A DNA stretch of 64,000 bases, from positions 2,542,001 to 2,606,000 of the forward strand of contig NZ_CP166097.1 of the NCBI RefSeq assembly GCF_041228105.1, written 5' to 3'. The notes beneath the pieces were generated by a model that worked only from the letters and a program-made list of their open reading frames with translations, was not told the DNA's origin and ran no database searches. The position numbers were made by a program, and so were the translations under genes. Shown one piece after another: positions 19,750 through 29,397 of this stretch. The stretch is from Pectobacterium aroidearum. Its GTDB lineage: Bacteria > Pseudomonadota > Gammaproteobacteria > Enterobacterales > Enterobacteriaceae. Positions within the stretch are counted from its first letter, which is position 1; every line of letters begins with the position of its first letter.

Positions 19750-21075
19750 ATGAGAACGACGTTATCTTTATTGCCTGTATGTATCAGTTTCGCTTTCTTA
19801 TCATTGGATGCTCAGGCATCCGTGCAGGTATGCCGCCCTCCGGTTGTTAGCGAAGGGAACGCCCTCGCAACATCGGCTATTCAGCATGCGATTGACCAAT
19901 GTTCACAAGCTGGCGGTGGCCGCGTCGAGCTTTCTGCTGGGGTATGGCAAAGTGGACCGTTGTTATTAAAAGATAATGTAGAATTGTATCTGGCGGCGGG
20001 AAGCCGGTTGACAGCCAGTTATCAGGGCGATGCGTTTAAACCGGGGTTCATTTCGGCGCCGGCGCATGAAGGTGAAGCGTTTATTCTGGCGAAAGATGTA
20101 AACAACATTGCGATTGCAGGGCCCGGTGTCATTGATGGTCAGGGGCAGCAGCGTTGGTGGCCGCTTGCCACCGAGGCGCGTAATCACCTTAAGCATGGGG
20201 ATACCAACTGGTTTACCCAACATTATCCAGGCATTCCGACGGCCAATGGCATGCCACGCCCATGGCTGATTGAATTTGCCAATGTGTCACAGGGGAAAAT
20301 CTCCGGTATCGGGATAGAAAACTCCCCCATGTGGAATCTGGTCATCCGCGACAGTCACCATATAGAAGTTACTAACAGCACCATCACCAATCCGTCCGAT
20401 TCACCCAATACCGATGGCATCGATATTATTTCCTCTCGTCAGGTCCACCTCCACCATCTGAATATCTCCACCGGTGATGACAACATTTCGGTTAAGTCGG
20501 GTCTGGCAAAACGGGCTGATGATGCAGAAAGCCGTGATATCACTATTGACCATATTCAGTCGGAAAATGGACACGGCATCTCAATTGGCAGTGAAACCAT
20601 TAATGGTATTGGCAAGGTCACCCTACAGGACCTGCATTTTACGGGTACCGAAAACGGTGTGCGCATTAAGTCCGGGCGCGATCGTGGCGCAAATATCGGC
20701 CCGGTGATTATCCGTAATGTCACGATGCAGCAGGTTAAAACACCACTGGTGATCACCGACAGTTATGGTGGCAATGGGGGGTACTCGTCTGACAGCGTTA
20801 GCCCGATAAAATACCAGACGCTGACCGCCACCACTCCCAACATTCACGATGTTACCCTTCAACATATTGAGGCAAGCGGTGCAACCCATGCTGGGATTAT
20901 AAGTGGATTACCGGAGGCACCGTTAAAGAATATCCATCTGGAATCGGTACATATTACGGCGAAATCGGGGTTACAGAGCCGTTATGTATCGGGTTGGCAA
21001 AAGCAGGTGGCGGTGGATGTTCAGGATGGAGAAGCGCAGTTATCCGGGAACAATGTTGACTGGGTTTCGCCGTGA
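19750..21075 (+). CDS. secreted GH28 polygalacturonase
   Basis: 441 residues from ATG 19750 (a GTG three codons earlier is possible). The Sec signal peptide is MRTTLSLLPVCISFAFLSLD with cleavage after AQA. GH28 catalytic motifs are NTDGIDI, STGDDNISV, GHGISIGSE and RIKSGRDRG, in the right order on a parallel beta-helix. It cleaves polygalacturonate in plant cell walls, so it is a likely virulence or nutrition factor. It would be secreted by the type II pathway in a soft-rot species. It is longer than the classical ~400-residue PehA. I would not assign PehN or PehX by eye. Confidence 0.85.
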   Translation: MRTTLSLLPVCISFAFLSLDAQASVQVCRPPVVSEGNALATSAIQHAIDQCSQAGGGRVELSAGVWQSGPLLLKDNVELYLAAGSRLTASYQGDAFKPGFISAPAHEGEAFILAKDVNNIAIAGPGVIDGQGQQRWWPLATEARNHLKHGDTNWFTQHYPGIPTANGMPRPWLIEFANVSQGKISGIGIENSPMWNLVIRDSHHIEVTNSTITNPSDSPNTDGIDIISSRQVHLHHLNISTGDDNISVKSGLAKRADDAESRDITIDHIQSENGHGISIGSETINGIGKVTLQDLHFTGTENGVRIKSGRDRGANIGPVIIRNVTMQQVKTPLVITDSYGGNGGYSSDSVSPIKYQTLTATTPNIHDVTLQHIEASGATHAGIISGLPEAPLKNIHLESVHITAKSGLQSRYVSGWQKQVAVDVQDGEAQLSGNNVDWVSP

Positions 21076-21185
21076 AAACCTCTCCAACCCTCGTGTTGTT
21101 ATAGCAAAAAGAGCCATGTTAGGTGCATACATGGCTAAATCCACGCTGTGGATAGTATTGAACAGGATTTAATCGGACTGTATTA

Positions 21186-22892
21186 ATGGCTGTTGTTAAC
21201 AAAAAGAATGTGAATAAAAATGCTCGTACATACTTTAATCCTTACCGATACCAATTAGTGTGTGCTGGTATCGCGGTTTTTTTAGTGACTTTGCTTGTAA
21301 GGACAGCCGATTTACAAATAGTAAAAAGCAAAATGCTTGAGCACGAAGCCGATTTACGCTCTCTGCGCACCACCGTTGTCACGGCCAACCGGGGGACAAT
21401 CACCGATCGGAATGGAAATCCTTTAGCGGTGAGTGTCCCTTCCAAGGATATTATTGCCGACCCTGCCAGGGTTATTGAATCATCGCCAGATATTAAAAAC
21501 CCCAAATGGCAATACCTCGCCTCCGTGCTGAATACGACACCTGACGAGATCTATCATGACATTCTGGAGCATCCCAAACGGCATTTTCTCTTTATTAAGA
21601 AGAATGTTGACCTGGAGACATCATCAGGCATAAGCAATCTTCATCTTTCTGGCATCAGTGAAGAAGATGATGAAAAACGGTTTTACCCAGCGAGCGAAGC
21701 TGCCGCGCCATTGATCGGTATTGTGGGGGCTGAAAATGATGGTGTCGAAGGAATTGAGCGTAGTTACAACGCTATCTTGCAAGGTGCCTCAGGGAAGAAA
21801 ACCTACCGTCAGGATTCTTTGGGGAACCAGATTTCTGTCAGTAATGATGATGAGCCACCGATCACCCCACAAGTGCAGCTCAGTATCGACAATTTTGAAC
21901 AATACGCCGTGTATACTGCCCTGAAAAAGGGCGTATTACTGAACAAGGCCGAGTCTGGCACCGCCGTATTGGTTAAAATCGAGACCGGCGAAATACTGGC
22001 TATGGCATCCTACCCATCGTTTAATCCCAATAATTTTGCCACGGCAACGCCTGTAGAAATGCGAAATGTTGCCATTAATGACAGCTTTGAGCCGGGATCA
22101 ACGGTCAAACCCCTTGTGGTATTGGCGGGTCTGGAACATCACATCATTCAACCTAACACGTTGCTGAATACTTCACCTTACCAGATTAACGGGCATTTAA
22201 TCCGTGACGTAGGCGCCTGGCCCCGCCTGACGATCACCGGGATCCTGCAAAAATCGAGTGATATAGGGGTTTCTCACATCGCTCTGGCCATGCCAGCGTC
22301 AGTACTGGTCAATCTGTATCATGACTTTGGTCTCGGCAAATCGACAAATCTTGGTCTGACCGGAGAAAGTGTGGGTTACTTTCCTCTTCACCGACAACGC
22401 TGGAGCGATATTGAACGAGCAACGTTTTCGTTTGGATATGGGCTGCGCGTGACTCCCCTGCAAATAGCGCGAGAATATGCAACGCTCGGGGCTTTTGGTT
22501 TTTATCGAAATCTGTCAATCACCAAAGTGACTCCGCCGGTAACCGGGGTTCAGGTGGCCGATCCTGATACCGTCAAGACCGTCGTTCACATGATGGAAAG
22601 TGATGTCCTTCCCGGGGGGACTGGGGTCAAGGCTGCAATTCCAGGTTACTGCATGGCAACAAAAACAGGAACGGCGGAAAAACTCGGGGAGAAGGGGAAA
22701 TACGACGGTGGGTATGTTAACTACATGGCCGGCGTTGTTCCTGTGGATCACCCAACACTGGCGTTAGTGGTGTTGGTAAACAACCCTACGGCCGGAGCCC
22801 ACTTTGGTGGTTCTGTAGCGGCGCCTATTTTTGGCGATATTCTGAAATCGGTGTTGCCGCATATGAATATTCCTCCCGATTGCCTGAAATGA
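21186..22892 (+). CDS. PBP3/FtsI-like peptidoglycan transpeptidase (class B)
   Basis: 568 residues with a short cytoplasmic N-terminus, one membrane helix (LVCAGIAVFLVTLLV), a pedestal domain with RGTITDRNG, and a transpeptidase domain. The active-site SXXK is GSTVKP, the second motif is SSD (SSDIGVS, where FtsI has SSN), and the third is KTG (ATKTGTAEK). The length matches FtsI (588) and its paralogues. It is located outside the mra cluster, so it is a second copy, like the inducible PBP3 paralogue of some enterobacteria. It may act under special conditions such as acid. Preceded by a weak ribosome site. Confidence 0.82.
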   Translation: MAVVNKKNVNKNARTYFNPYRYQLVCAGIAVFLVTLLVRTADLQIVKSKMLEHEADLRSLRTTVVTANRGTITDRNGNPLAVSVPSKDIIADPARVIESSPDIKNPKWQYLASVLNTTPDEIYHDILEHPKRHFLFIKKNVDLETSSGISNLHLSGISEEDDEKRFYPASEAAAPLIGIVGAENDGVEGIERSYNAILQGASGKKTYRQDSLGNQISVSNDDEPPITPQVQLSIDNFEQYAVYTALKKGVLLNKAESGTAVLVKIETGEILAMASYPSFNPNNFATATPVEMRNVAINDSFEPGSTVKPLVVLAGLEHHIIQPNTLLNTSPYQINGHLIRDVGAWPRLTITGILQKSSDIGVSHIALAMPASVLVNLYHDFGLGKSTNLGLTGESVGYFPLHRQRWSDIERATFSFGYGLRVTPLQIAREYATLGAFGFYRNLSITKVTPPVTGVQVADPDTVKTVVHMMESDVLPGGTGVKAAIPGYCMATKTGTAEKLGEKGKYDGGYVNYMAGVVPVDHPTLALVVLVNNPTAGAHFGGSVAAPIFGDILKSVLPHMNIPPDCLK

Positions 22893-23160
22893 TTTCGGCA
22901 TGCTTCAGAATCTTGGGATGATGAATAAGCATGCGAGGACTGTATGGGCGCTCCTGGCCAAAGAGACTAATGATAAGCGCTTAAGCTTCTTAGTCAGTAA
23001 GACAGAAACAACCCCACCGATTGCCCAGACAGGGATGACATGACTACCTCGCTGTGAGTATTTTTTCAACTTAAGCTCAACGGCCGTCTCGCCGGAGTTG
23101 TTCGTCCTCTCGTTTTGATGAAAAATCGTTATGTAAAAAAATACATAATGAGGCAGTTCG

Positions 23161-24084
23161 ATGGTTTCAGGAAAAATGAAGTACGGGATTTTGGCACTGA
23201 TGGTTTGCACACCAACAGTATTCGCAAAAGATATCCGCGTCACTTATGCTGGCTCAATGGGTAAAGTGATGGATCAAGGTCTCGGTCCAGCCTTTAGTAA
23301 GGCTGAGAGCGGCGAATATCAAGGCCAAGGGCAGGGAGCTTACGGTATGGCTCGTCTGTTAGCCAGCCACAAAATTGAGGCAGATGTATTTGTTTCTATC
23401 AACCCAGGTCCAATGCAGATCCTGAAAGATGCTGGGCTGATTGACGAGGCGGTTCCCGTTGCCAGTACCAGCATGGTGCTTGCCTACAACCCGAAAGGCA
23501 AATATGGCGAGCAGTTTGCCGAAGCCAGCAAGAAAAACGATGGCTCATGGCTAAACCTGCTGGCGAAGAAAGATATCAGTTTCGGGCGTACCGACCCGTA
23601 CGTCGATCCAAAAGGCCAGAACATCGTCTTTACTCTGATGTTGGCAGAAAAATATTATCAGCAGCCTGGCATCGCGATGAAGATCCTCGGCAGCCTGCAA
23701 AACCCACAGCAGACCCACCAGGAAGGTGGTCTGATATCGCGTCTTGAAAGCGGGCAGGTTGATGCCGCCGCTGGCTATGAAAGCGAAATTCGCTCCGCAC
23801 ACCAGCCATACGTGACGCTGCCGGATGAAATTAACCTGAGCAATCCGGCGATGGCGAAGCAGTGGTATGACACTGTGAGCTTCACCATCAAAGACAGCCA
23901 AGGCAAAGATCTGGTTCTGCATACTCAACCAATGGTGTTCTACGCTGCCGTGCTGAAAAATGCGCCTAACGGCGTTGAGCAGGGGGAGAAATTCGTCAAA
24001 TTTATGCAGAGCGCTCAGGGGCAGGCTCTATTTAAACAATACGGCTACGCGGAGCCTAAAGGGGACAACCTATACGCTCGTTAA
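23161..24084 (+). CDS. periplasmic substrate-binding protein of an oxyanion (molybdate/tungstate-like) ABC transporter
   Basis: 307 residues with a signal peptide (MKYGILALMVCTPTVFA) and a type II periplasmic binding fold. GSMGKVMDQGLGPAF and GRTDPYVDPKGQNIV fit the ModA/WtpA/TupA family, which binds tungstate, molybdate or similar oxyanions. Start supported by GAGG seven bases upstream. It is followed after 50 bp by the permease gene. No Cys lipobox is visible. The exact ligand cannot be told from sequence by eye. Confidence 0.75.
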   Translation: MVSGKMKYGILALMVCTPTVFAKDIRVTYAGSMGKVMDQGLGPAFSKAESGEYQGQGQGAYGMARLLASHKIEADVFVSINPGPMQILKDAGLIDEAVPVASTSMVLAYNPKGKYGEQFAEASKKNDGSWLNLLAKKDISFGRTDPYVDPKGQNIVFTLMLAEKYYQQPGIAMKILGSLQNPQQTHQEGGLISRLESGQVDAAAGYESEIRSAHQPYVTLPDEINLSNPAMAKQWYDTVSFTIKDSQGKDLVLHTQPMVFYAAVLKNAPNGVEQGEKFVKFMQSAQGQALFKQYGYAEPKGDNLYAR

Positions 24085-24134
24085 GTCGTCCAGGCAGAAT
24101 AGCTGGCTGGCTTTCCCTGCCTGCTATTCTCCTA

Positions 24135-24851
24135 TTGAGCCTTCCGTTTATTACTCTGCTTAGCGTAACTCCGTGGCACAATTTACAGTTGGCATGGCGA
24201 GATGATAACGCGATTGCCGTGTCGATGGGGCTAGGCGGACTAGCGCTCTGCATTACGGTCGCTATCGGCTTACCCGTTTCCTGGTGGCTGTCGCAGGCCA
24301 CCGGAAAATATAGGTTGATAGGTGAGTTGCTAGTCATGATCCCACTGCTCACGCCACCACTGGCGATGGGGATCCTGCTGGTTTCCGCGCTGGGGCCATA
24401 CGGGCTGTTCGGATCGTGGGTATCAAAAATTGGAATTACGCTGGTCAACAACCCGGCGGCTTTTGTGTTGGCGCAAATATACGGCTCACTACCTTATTTC
24501 ATTGTGGTGGCACGCTCCGCATTTGCCACGGTGCCGAAAGATATCCTCGAGGCCGGTCAAACTCTTGGCGCATCAGCGTGGAACCGCTTTCGCTATCTAG
24601 CTCTGCCCATCGCCTTTCCCGGCTTGGCCTCCGCCGTAACCCTGGCATGGGTTCGCGCTGTCGGTGAGTTTGGTATTGTGATGATCTTCGCTTACTTCCC
24701 TCAAGGAATTCCCGTCAAGCTGTACACCAATCTACAAAATGACGGGGTGGATGCCGTGTATACGCTGTTATGGATGCTGCTTATTGTCACGCTCCCTCTG
24801 CCCATGATGTGCTTTGCACTAGGGAGACGAAACGCGGAAAAGCGGCGTTGA
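24135..24851 (+). CDS. ABC transporter permease (ModB/CysT-type), operon lacks ATPase
   Basis: At least 238 residues with six hydrophobic segments and the inner-membrane EAA loop AGQTLGASAWNRFRYLALPI. The protein-like frame continues upstream of TTG 24135 to about 24060 (…GWLSLPAILLLSLPF…) with no ATG or GTG, so the real start may be a rare codon (CTG 24117, ATA 24099) or the TTG. No ATP-binding gene follows: the repeat copy B begins at once, 3 bp downstream. The operon may have lost its third gene when the island inserted, or borrow an ATPase from elsewhere. Confidence 0.75.
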   Translation: MSLPFITLLSVTPWHNLQLAWRDDNAIAVSMGLGGLALCITVAIGLPVSWWLSQATGKYRLIGELLVMIPLLTPPLAMGILLVSALGPYGLFGSWVSKIGITLVNNPAAFVLAQIYGSLPYFIVVARSAFATVPKDILEAGQTLGASAWNRFRYLALPIAFPGLASAVTLAWVRAVGEFGIVMIFAYFPQGIPVKLYTNLQNDGVDAVYTLLWMLLIVTLPLPMMCFALGRRNAEKRR

Positions 24852-24853
24852 TT

Positions 24854-24992
24854 CATTACGGGACATTTATGAGATGAAATGAGAGTCATGAAAACAAAAA
24901 TCCACGCAATTGCGTGGATTTTAAAATGTTTATTAGTCTTCATGTGATGCTGTGAGATCGCATGAGACAATAGAAGCTATTTAGACGTTGAA
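24854..24992. repeat. att-like repeat, copy B: left end (attL) of the 30-kb island
   Basis: It shares with copies A and C the terminator stem TCCACGCAATTGCGTGGA (24901-24918) and GATCGCATGAGACAA. It ends in TATTTAGACGTTGAA (24978-24992), which is identical to 55143-55157, where the same bases hold the stop and last codons of ychF on the minus strand. So this end carries a displaced copy of the ychF 3' end. The island runs from here to copy C. Confidence 0.8.
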
Positions 24993-25131
24993 TTGTGATT
25001 TTTGCATTATTTGTTTGTTATATAATGTTTTTTTTATTTTAAGTATTATTTAATACTCATTGACCTGCTCCCCATTGATTAACACACGACGATGTTAGTA
25101 ATGTCTTCATCAGCAACATGAGGACAACCCC

Positions 25132-25395
25132 ATGAAGAAGCGTTTTTCCGACGAACAGATCATCAATATTCTTCGCGAAGCCGAGGCGGGTGTTTCCGCC
25201 CGCGAACTTTGCCGTAAGCACGCCATCTCCGACGCCACGTTTTATACGTGGCGTAAGAAGTTTGGTGGCATGGAAGTACCTGAAATAAAAAGGCTTAAGT
25301 CACTTGAAGAAGAGAACGCCCGCCTCAAGAAGCTGCTCGCCGAAGCCATGCTGGATAAAGAGGCACTACAGGTGGCTCTGGGCCGAAAGTACTGA
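25132..25395 (+). CDS. IS3-family OrfA (HTH/leucine-zipper) transposase subunit
   Basis: 87 residues: [22 protein letters not shown] with [20 protein letters not shown], then a short coiled coil ([22 protein letters not shown]). It binds the terminal repeats. The normal transposase is an OrfAB fusion made by programmed -1 frameshifting near the end of this gene, although a separate OrfA is also made. Confidence 0.9.
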   Translation: MKKRFSDEQIINILREAEAGVSARELCRKHAISDATFYTWRKKFGGMEVPEIKRLKSLEEENARLKKLLAEAMLDKEALQVALGRKY

Positions 25396-25418
25396 CGACA
25401 GACCAGAAGCGGGAAGCC

Positions 25419-26252
25419 GTGACAGTGATGTGCAAAGCAATAGGTCTGTCGCAACGGCGTGCCTGCAGGCTGACAGGTTTGTCTCTGTCGACCTGCCGTT
25501 ATGATGCGCACCGCCCGGCTACTGATGCGTATCTGTCTGCACGTATCACCGAACTGGCAATGGAACGCCGACGTTTCGGTTACCGGCGTATCTGGCAGCT
25601 TCTGCGTCGTGAAGGCCTTTGCGTTAACCACAAACGGGTCTACCGCATTTATCATCTCAATGGCCTGGGCGTAAAACGCAGACGGCGCCGTAAGGGGCTG
25701 GCAACTGAGCGGCTTCCGCTGTTGCGTCCGGCAGGTCCCAACCTGACGTGGTCAATGGATTTTGTCATGGATGCGCTGGCCAGTGGTCGCCGGATTAAAT
25801 GCCTGACCTGCGTTGATGATTTCACGAAGGAGTGTCTGACGATCAGCGTTGCTTTCGGGATTACAGGCGTTCAGGTATCACGCATTCTGGACAGCGTTGC
25901 GCTGTTTCGTGGCTATCCGGCGACGATAAGAACAGATCAGGGGCCTGAGTTTACCTGCCGTGCGCTGGATCAGTGGGCCTTTGAACATAATGTTGAGCTG
26001 CGGCTTATTCAGCCGGGCAAGCCGACACAGAATGGCTTTATCGAGAGTTTTAATGGTCGTTTTCGCGATGAATGCCTGAATGAGCACTGGTTCCACGATG
26101 TTGTTCATGCAAAAGAAATTATAAGCGCATGGCGGCAGGACTATAACGAATGTCGGCCTCATTCTTCGTTGAATTATCAGACCCCTTCAGAGTTTGCAGC
26201 GGGATGGCGAAACGGAGAATACGGGAGTAAATCAACCGACATTACTAACTGA
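25419..26252 (+). CDS. IS3-family OrfB DDE transposase
   Basis: The frame reads from upstream of 25419, so 25419 is only the first available start; the real product is probably OrfAB. It has an HTH_21-like region ([13 protein letters not shown]) and an rve/DDE integrase domain with D in [10 protein letters not shown] in RTDQGPEF and E in [13 protein letters not shown]-terminal [15 protein letters not shown] is typical. The gene looks intact. Confidence 0.9.
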   Translation: MTVMCKAIGLSQRRACRLTGLSLSTCRYDAHRPATDAYLSARITELAMERRRFGYRRIWQLLRREGLCVNHKRVYRIYHLNGLGVKRRRRRKGLATERLPLLRPAGPNLTWSMDFVMDALASGRRIKCLTCVDDFTKECLTISVAFGITGVQVSRILDSVALFRGYPATIRTDQGPEFTCRALDQWAFEHNVELRLIQPGKPTQNGFIESFNGRFRDECLNEHWFHDVVHAKEIISAWRQDYNECRPHSSLNYQTPSEFAAGWRNGEYGSKSTDITN

Positions 26253-26290
26253 TTATTGTGTTTAATACTGGGGGCAGGTCATCATCTCTG

Positions 26291-26302
26291 TACTCATTTT
26301 TG
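26291..26302. promoter_or_regulatory. left-end integrase arm-type motif (split by the IS)
   Basis: TACTCATTTTTG at 26291-26302 is preceded, once the IS and one copy of its duplication are removed, by TACTCAT at 25054-25060 with a 5-nt spacer. The same TACTCAT-5-TACTCATTTTTG layout is at 54998-55021 near the integrase. This looks like a shared integrase arm-binding site at both island ends. Confidence 0.6.
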
Positions 26303-26450
26303 TTGATGTTAGTATTTGAGACTAGTCATCACTGTTCCCAATCAATTCTTGTACATCCGGATTGGGTAGCACCATTTCTTATCTCCATGAATGAAAATTC
26401 ATATTTTCGCAATCTGTTCTCACACCAAAAATGACCGCAAAGGGATTATT

Positions 26451-26682
26451 GTGAACACAATATACATACCATTAGACAGCGGGAGGTCTGCGGTTCTTAA
26501 GGATCGAGATACCTTACTTCCCCAAGATATTTACGAACAGCTCACAACTTCGTCTCTTCGCCCGTTGCGCTTGTGCGCGACTGGAGGAAGAGCTCGCCAA
26601 GCTTGAGCCATTAACGTTAACTGGCGAGATCTTGACTACTTACCGCCATATTTATGGTCTACAGGCACTTCAGCTTAGATAG
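26451..26682 (+). pseudogene. small frameshifted gene remnant
   Basis: A GTG start after AAAGGGA reads NTIYIPLDSGRSAVL and DIYEQLTT, then needs a frame change near 26,580 to continue as ARLEEELAKLEPLTLTGEI to a stop at 26682. The coding-like sequence on both sides of the change suggests a broken gene of about 75 codons. The end overlaps an inverted repeat GGCACTTCAG (26664-26673 and 26699-26708). I do not recognise the family. Confidence 0.35.
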
Positions 26683-26769
26683 TTGTTATTAGAATAAACT
26701 GAAGTGCCAAAAGATATAAGTGTGTATTTTTTATTATAATCGCAATTTAAGCATTGCACGTTCAAAGGG

Positions 26770-29397
26770 TTAGAAGCGGAAGCGTTTGGATGTTTTGTTA
26801 ATGCGCTCAAGGATCTCCATTGCCTCATGGCCCGCTCCATTGGCCTCCAATGCACGAAGTATGTGCGCGTATTCTCCTCTTAGACTTGTTGCGAAAATAC
26901 CAGGATCATCTGATCCTAGAACAACAGAGGTTGGGCCGAAGTTTCGCCCATATCCTAACCAACCTATAGCATGATGATCATCGTAAGATTGATGGATACT
27001 GATCCGCACATTACTACTAGGTAGGGTTTCGATAGCAATACGCCGTTCCTGTAATAACTCTAGCGTTGCCAATTGTAGAGCTTCCAGAACCTCAAGATCT
27101 AAAATATCAGTATCACGAGTAATCAAGATATGCTTCCCACTCCTCAATATGGCGTCTCTGGACACAGCAACGCCATGGCGACGAAGAAACTGCATATGGG
27201 CATCAGGTTCTCGAAGCTTGCAGTCCTCGTACATTTTGATCTCGCAGTCACGGTCCCGATCAACATCATGGCTTCCATAATTGCGAACAATCGGATCTAT
27301 ATGTCGCATATGCCAAGCTCTTAAAAGAAGCTCTGGTGTCAGCAAAGGGTCTTGCCAAATTTGCATGGACAATCGCCTTATCTCTAAATCGAGCCGAGGT
27401 AGTCTGTCGAGCAAAATGCCTTTCTGTACCAAAGCCCCCCAAGCAAAAACTAAATCATCGAGCCTATCCTCAAGCGTCTGGAGCACCGTTCCACCGATGG
27501 ATGACCACCATTTGGCAGGAATCAACCCCGCAGCTGTACCATGCCCAATGCGACAACCAGCCGATAATTCCAGAAACCGAACTGCCTCGTTGATCGCCCG
27601 AAGACCCGAAGCAATATGCACAAAATCTTCGCCGGCGTGATAAGTAAAACGCTTGATACCCGCCCGTCGCATCCTTCTAAATACTTGGGCAAAGACTTCT
27701 GGACCAGCATGCCGCTCGTTGCTGGCTGCATCGACGCCTCGTATTATCTCGGAAAGCCCAGTTGTTTTATTCATCAGCGCAACCATCGCTCGAGCGGCTT
27801 GGTCAGCTTCCCGCCGAGCCTTACTATCCCTGCACACCGGTGCAAGATATCCACCTTCTTTGAAGCGTTTGCGTTCTGACAGATCAGTTCGTTTGATAAA
27901 GTGCACAACAAGTCCGAGCCGAAGTCGGCGTAAACTTCGTGGCACTATTTCGCTACCATTTTCAAACTTCCCTTCTTCGAGTGAGCGCACTAAGAGCAAG
28001 AGTTCTGAAAGTGAAAAATGAGGTATATCCGGATTGGAAAATATCTTTGCGAGCTCACCGCGCGATTTACCGCTCGGTTCTTCATCTAAAAACTTGAGAT
28101 AACCTCGCAGGATCTGAATTAGTCTGTATGCATTTCCATCAGGCGTAGCCTTAGGTGCAAAACGGCCCTCAAGAAAGTCCACTGGTTGCTGAGTTCCACG
28201 ATCGATCTGTCGGAAACGTTCTGCAAAGTCTTTCTCTGTTGTCTCTCGCAACTCGTTGAAGGTGATGTACTGGAATTGATCAAAACCCGTTTGGCCGACC
28301 TGCTGAACCAAAAGCCTACAGAATTGGGCTCGGATAAGTGCGTACCAGAGGAAAGCTACTCCTTGAATACCACCACCATGGCAGTCTCTTAGGTTAGTGA
28401 TTATATCAACTAATTGCAGCGCTTCGGCAGTAATCACGGATAACCCACTCTCTGCAGGTCTGCTTCGAACCGCGATAGCATATCGTTCTTCCAAGCTTAG
28501 ATCCCTTGAAACATGTAATCCAGTTTGGTTACAGGCTTCAAGCAAGAAAGTTTTTAGTACAACGGCTTTCTCAACCCTCTCTTTCAGGATTTTTGGTGTT
28601 AGTGTCGACTCTTCCTGACGCAAGAGTCGGTTGACACCGTTCCCAATCGCAGCATGAATCCCATCTTCGCGCTTGATAACTCCGCTGATTGCTCCCACCA
28701 CCTGAGACGTATTTCTAAGAGCATCTATCCAAACTTTTTCAGCCTCTGTGGTTCCGTTGAGATGCATATGAGTTTCATCTAATCCCTCTACTCTACAAAG
28801 TTGATCGAGCAGTGGATCATCGTCTACAGGCAACGTGCTGTCGCAAAGCCAGCTCTGAACTTTCCGTTGAAAATATCTGCGTTCTGAGACAGTTTTCCTC
28901 TCTATGTTCGATTGGGCAGCTATCCAGGCAGTGGAAACTAGCATTGGCGGAATGACAAGAATAAGGTCCTGCCATTCATCTAAAAATCGCGACTTTACGC
29001 GCAATGAGCCATCATTAGCCTCGCATAGAAAAGCCTCCGCAAGGCGAGTAAGTAAAAGTACAAGACAACGTGAAGGATCATCCAGGTTTTTCTTTTCTTG
29101 TTCCGATAGTTGTTGGTTTGCACCAGTCAAACTCCAGGCAATCTTATTTTCCAGCGCTTCATCAGTAAGATAGGGAAACAACTTACGAAACTGCAGAAAT
29201 CGACCGGTGACATAGGCGTTTACGATTGAGGCTCGACCTTCAGTAGTACCATAGAGCATCTTTAGATGCAGGTCTGCAGAACTATTAGTTGCTGCTAGTT
29301 CTAGATGAGATAGCAGATCTATATTTGTGAAAATGGCCTTTACAAGCGCCACTTGAGCACGAATCTGAAATCGCTCTTCTGTAGTTTCCTCCATCAT
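26770..29397 (-). CDS. large adenosine-deaminase-fold protein (RdrB-like), partner of the SIR2 gene
   Basis: 875 residues, much longer than a normal adenosine deaminase (~330-350). All five metal and catalytic motifs of the amidohydrolase/ADA fold are present in order: HMHLNG (H210, H212), YHAGED (H587, E590), RIGHG (H619), SSNVRI, and SDDP (D830, D831). The ~370 residues between the first and second motif hold a large helical insert. This size and arrangement are those of RdrB, the deaminase of RADAR phage defence. Here its partner is not the RdrA ATPase but a SIR2 protein whose stop overlaps this start by 4 bp (ATGA). Likely action: deamination of (d)adenosine nucleotides, or use of the product of SIR2. 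Catalysis is inferred, not shown. Confidence 0.85.
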   Translation of the reverse strand: MMEETTEERFQIRAQVALVKAIFTNIDLLSHLELAATNSSADLHLKMLYGTTEGRASIVNAYVTGRFLQFRKLFPYLTDEALENKIAWSLTGANQQLSEQEKKNLDDPSRCLVLLLTRLAEAFLCEANDGSLRVKSRFLDEWQDLILVIPPMLVSTAWIAAQSNIERKTVSERRYFQRKVQSWLCDSTLPVDDDPLLDQLCRVEGLDETHMHLNGTTEAEKVWIDALRNTSQVVGAISGVIKREDGIHAAIGNGVNRLLRQEESTLTPKILKERVEKAVVLKTFLLEACNQTGLHVSRDLSLEERYAIAVRSRPAESGLSVITAEALQLVDIITNLRDCHGGGIQGVAFLWYALIRAQFCRLLVQQVGQTGFDQFQYITFNELRETTEKDFAERFRQIDRGTQQPVDFLEGRFAPKATPDGNAYRLIQILRGYLKFLDEEPSGKSRGELAKIFSNPDIPHFSLSELLLLVRSLEEGKFENGSEIVPRSLRRLRLGLVVHFIKRTDLSERKRFKEGGYLAPVCRDSKARREADQAARAMVALMNKTTGLSEIIRGVDAASNERHAGPEVFAQVFRRMRRAGIKRFTYHAGEDFVHIASGLRAINEAVRFLELSAGCRIGHGTAAGLIPAKWWSSIGGTVLQTLEDRLDDLVFAWGALVQKGILLDRLPRLDLEIRRLSMQIWQDPLLTPELLLRAWHMRHIDPIVRNYGSHDVDRDRDCEIKMYEDCKLREPDAHMQFLRRHGVAVSRDAILRSGKHILITRDTDILDLEVLEALQLATLELLQERRIAIETLPSSNVRISIHQSYDDHHAIGWLGYGRNFGPTSVVLGSDDPGIFATSLRGEYAHILRALEANGAGHEAMEILERINKTSKRFRF

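Larger units (their letters stand above)
25061..26281 (+). mobile_element. IS3-family insertion sequence (IS407-like group), 1221 bp
   Basis: The terminal inverted repeats are TGACCTGCTCCCC at the left and the complement of TGGGGGCAGGTCA at the right (12 of 13 matching). A 4-bp target duplication TCAT flanks it (25057-25060 and 26282-26285), as is usual for this group. It contains orfA and orfB. It splits an otherwise continuous pair of TACTCAT motifs at the left end of the island, so it arrived after the island formed or was formed with it. The element looks intact. Confidence 0.9.
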
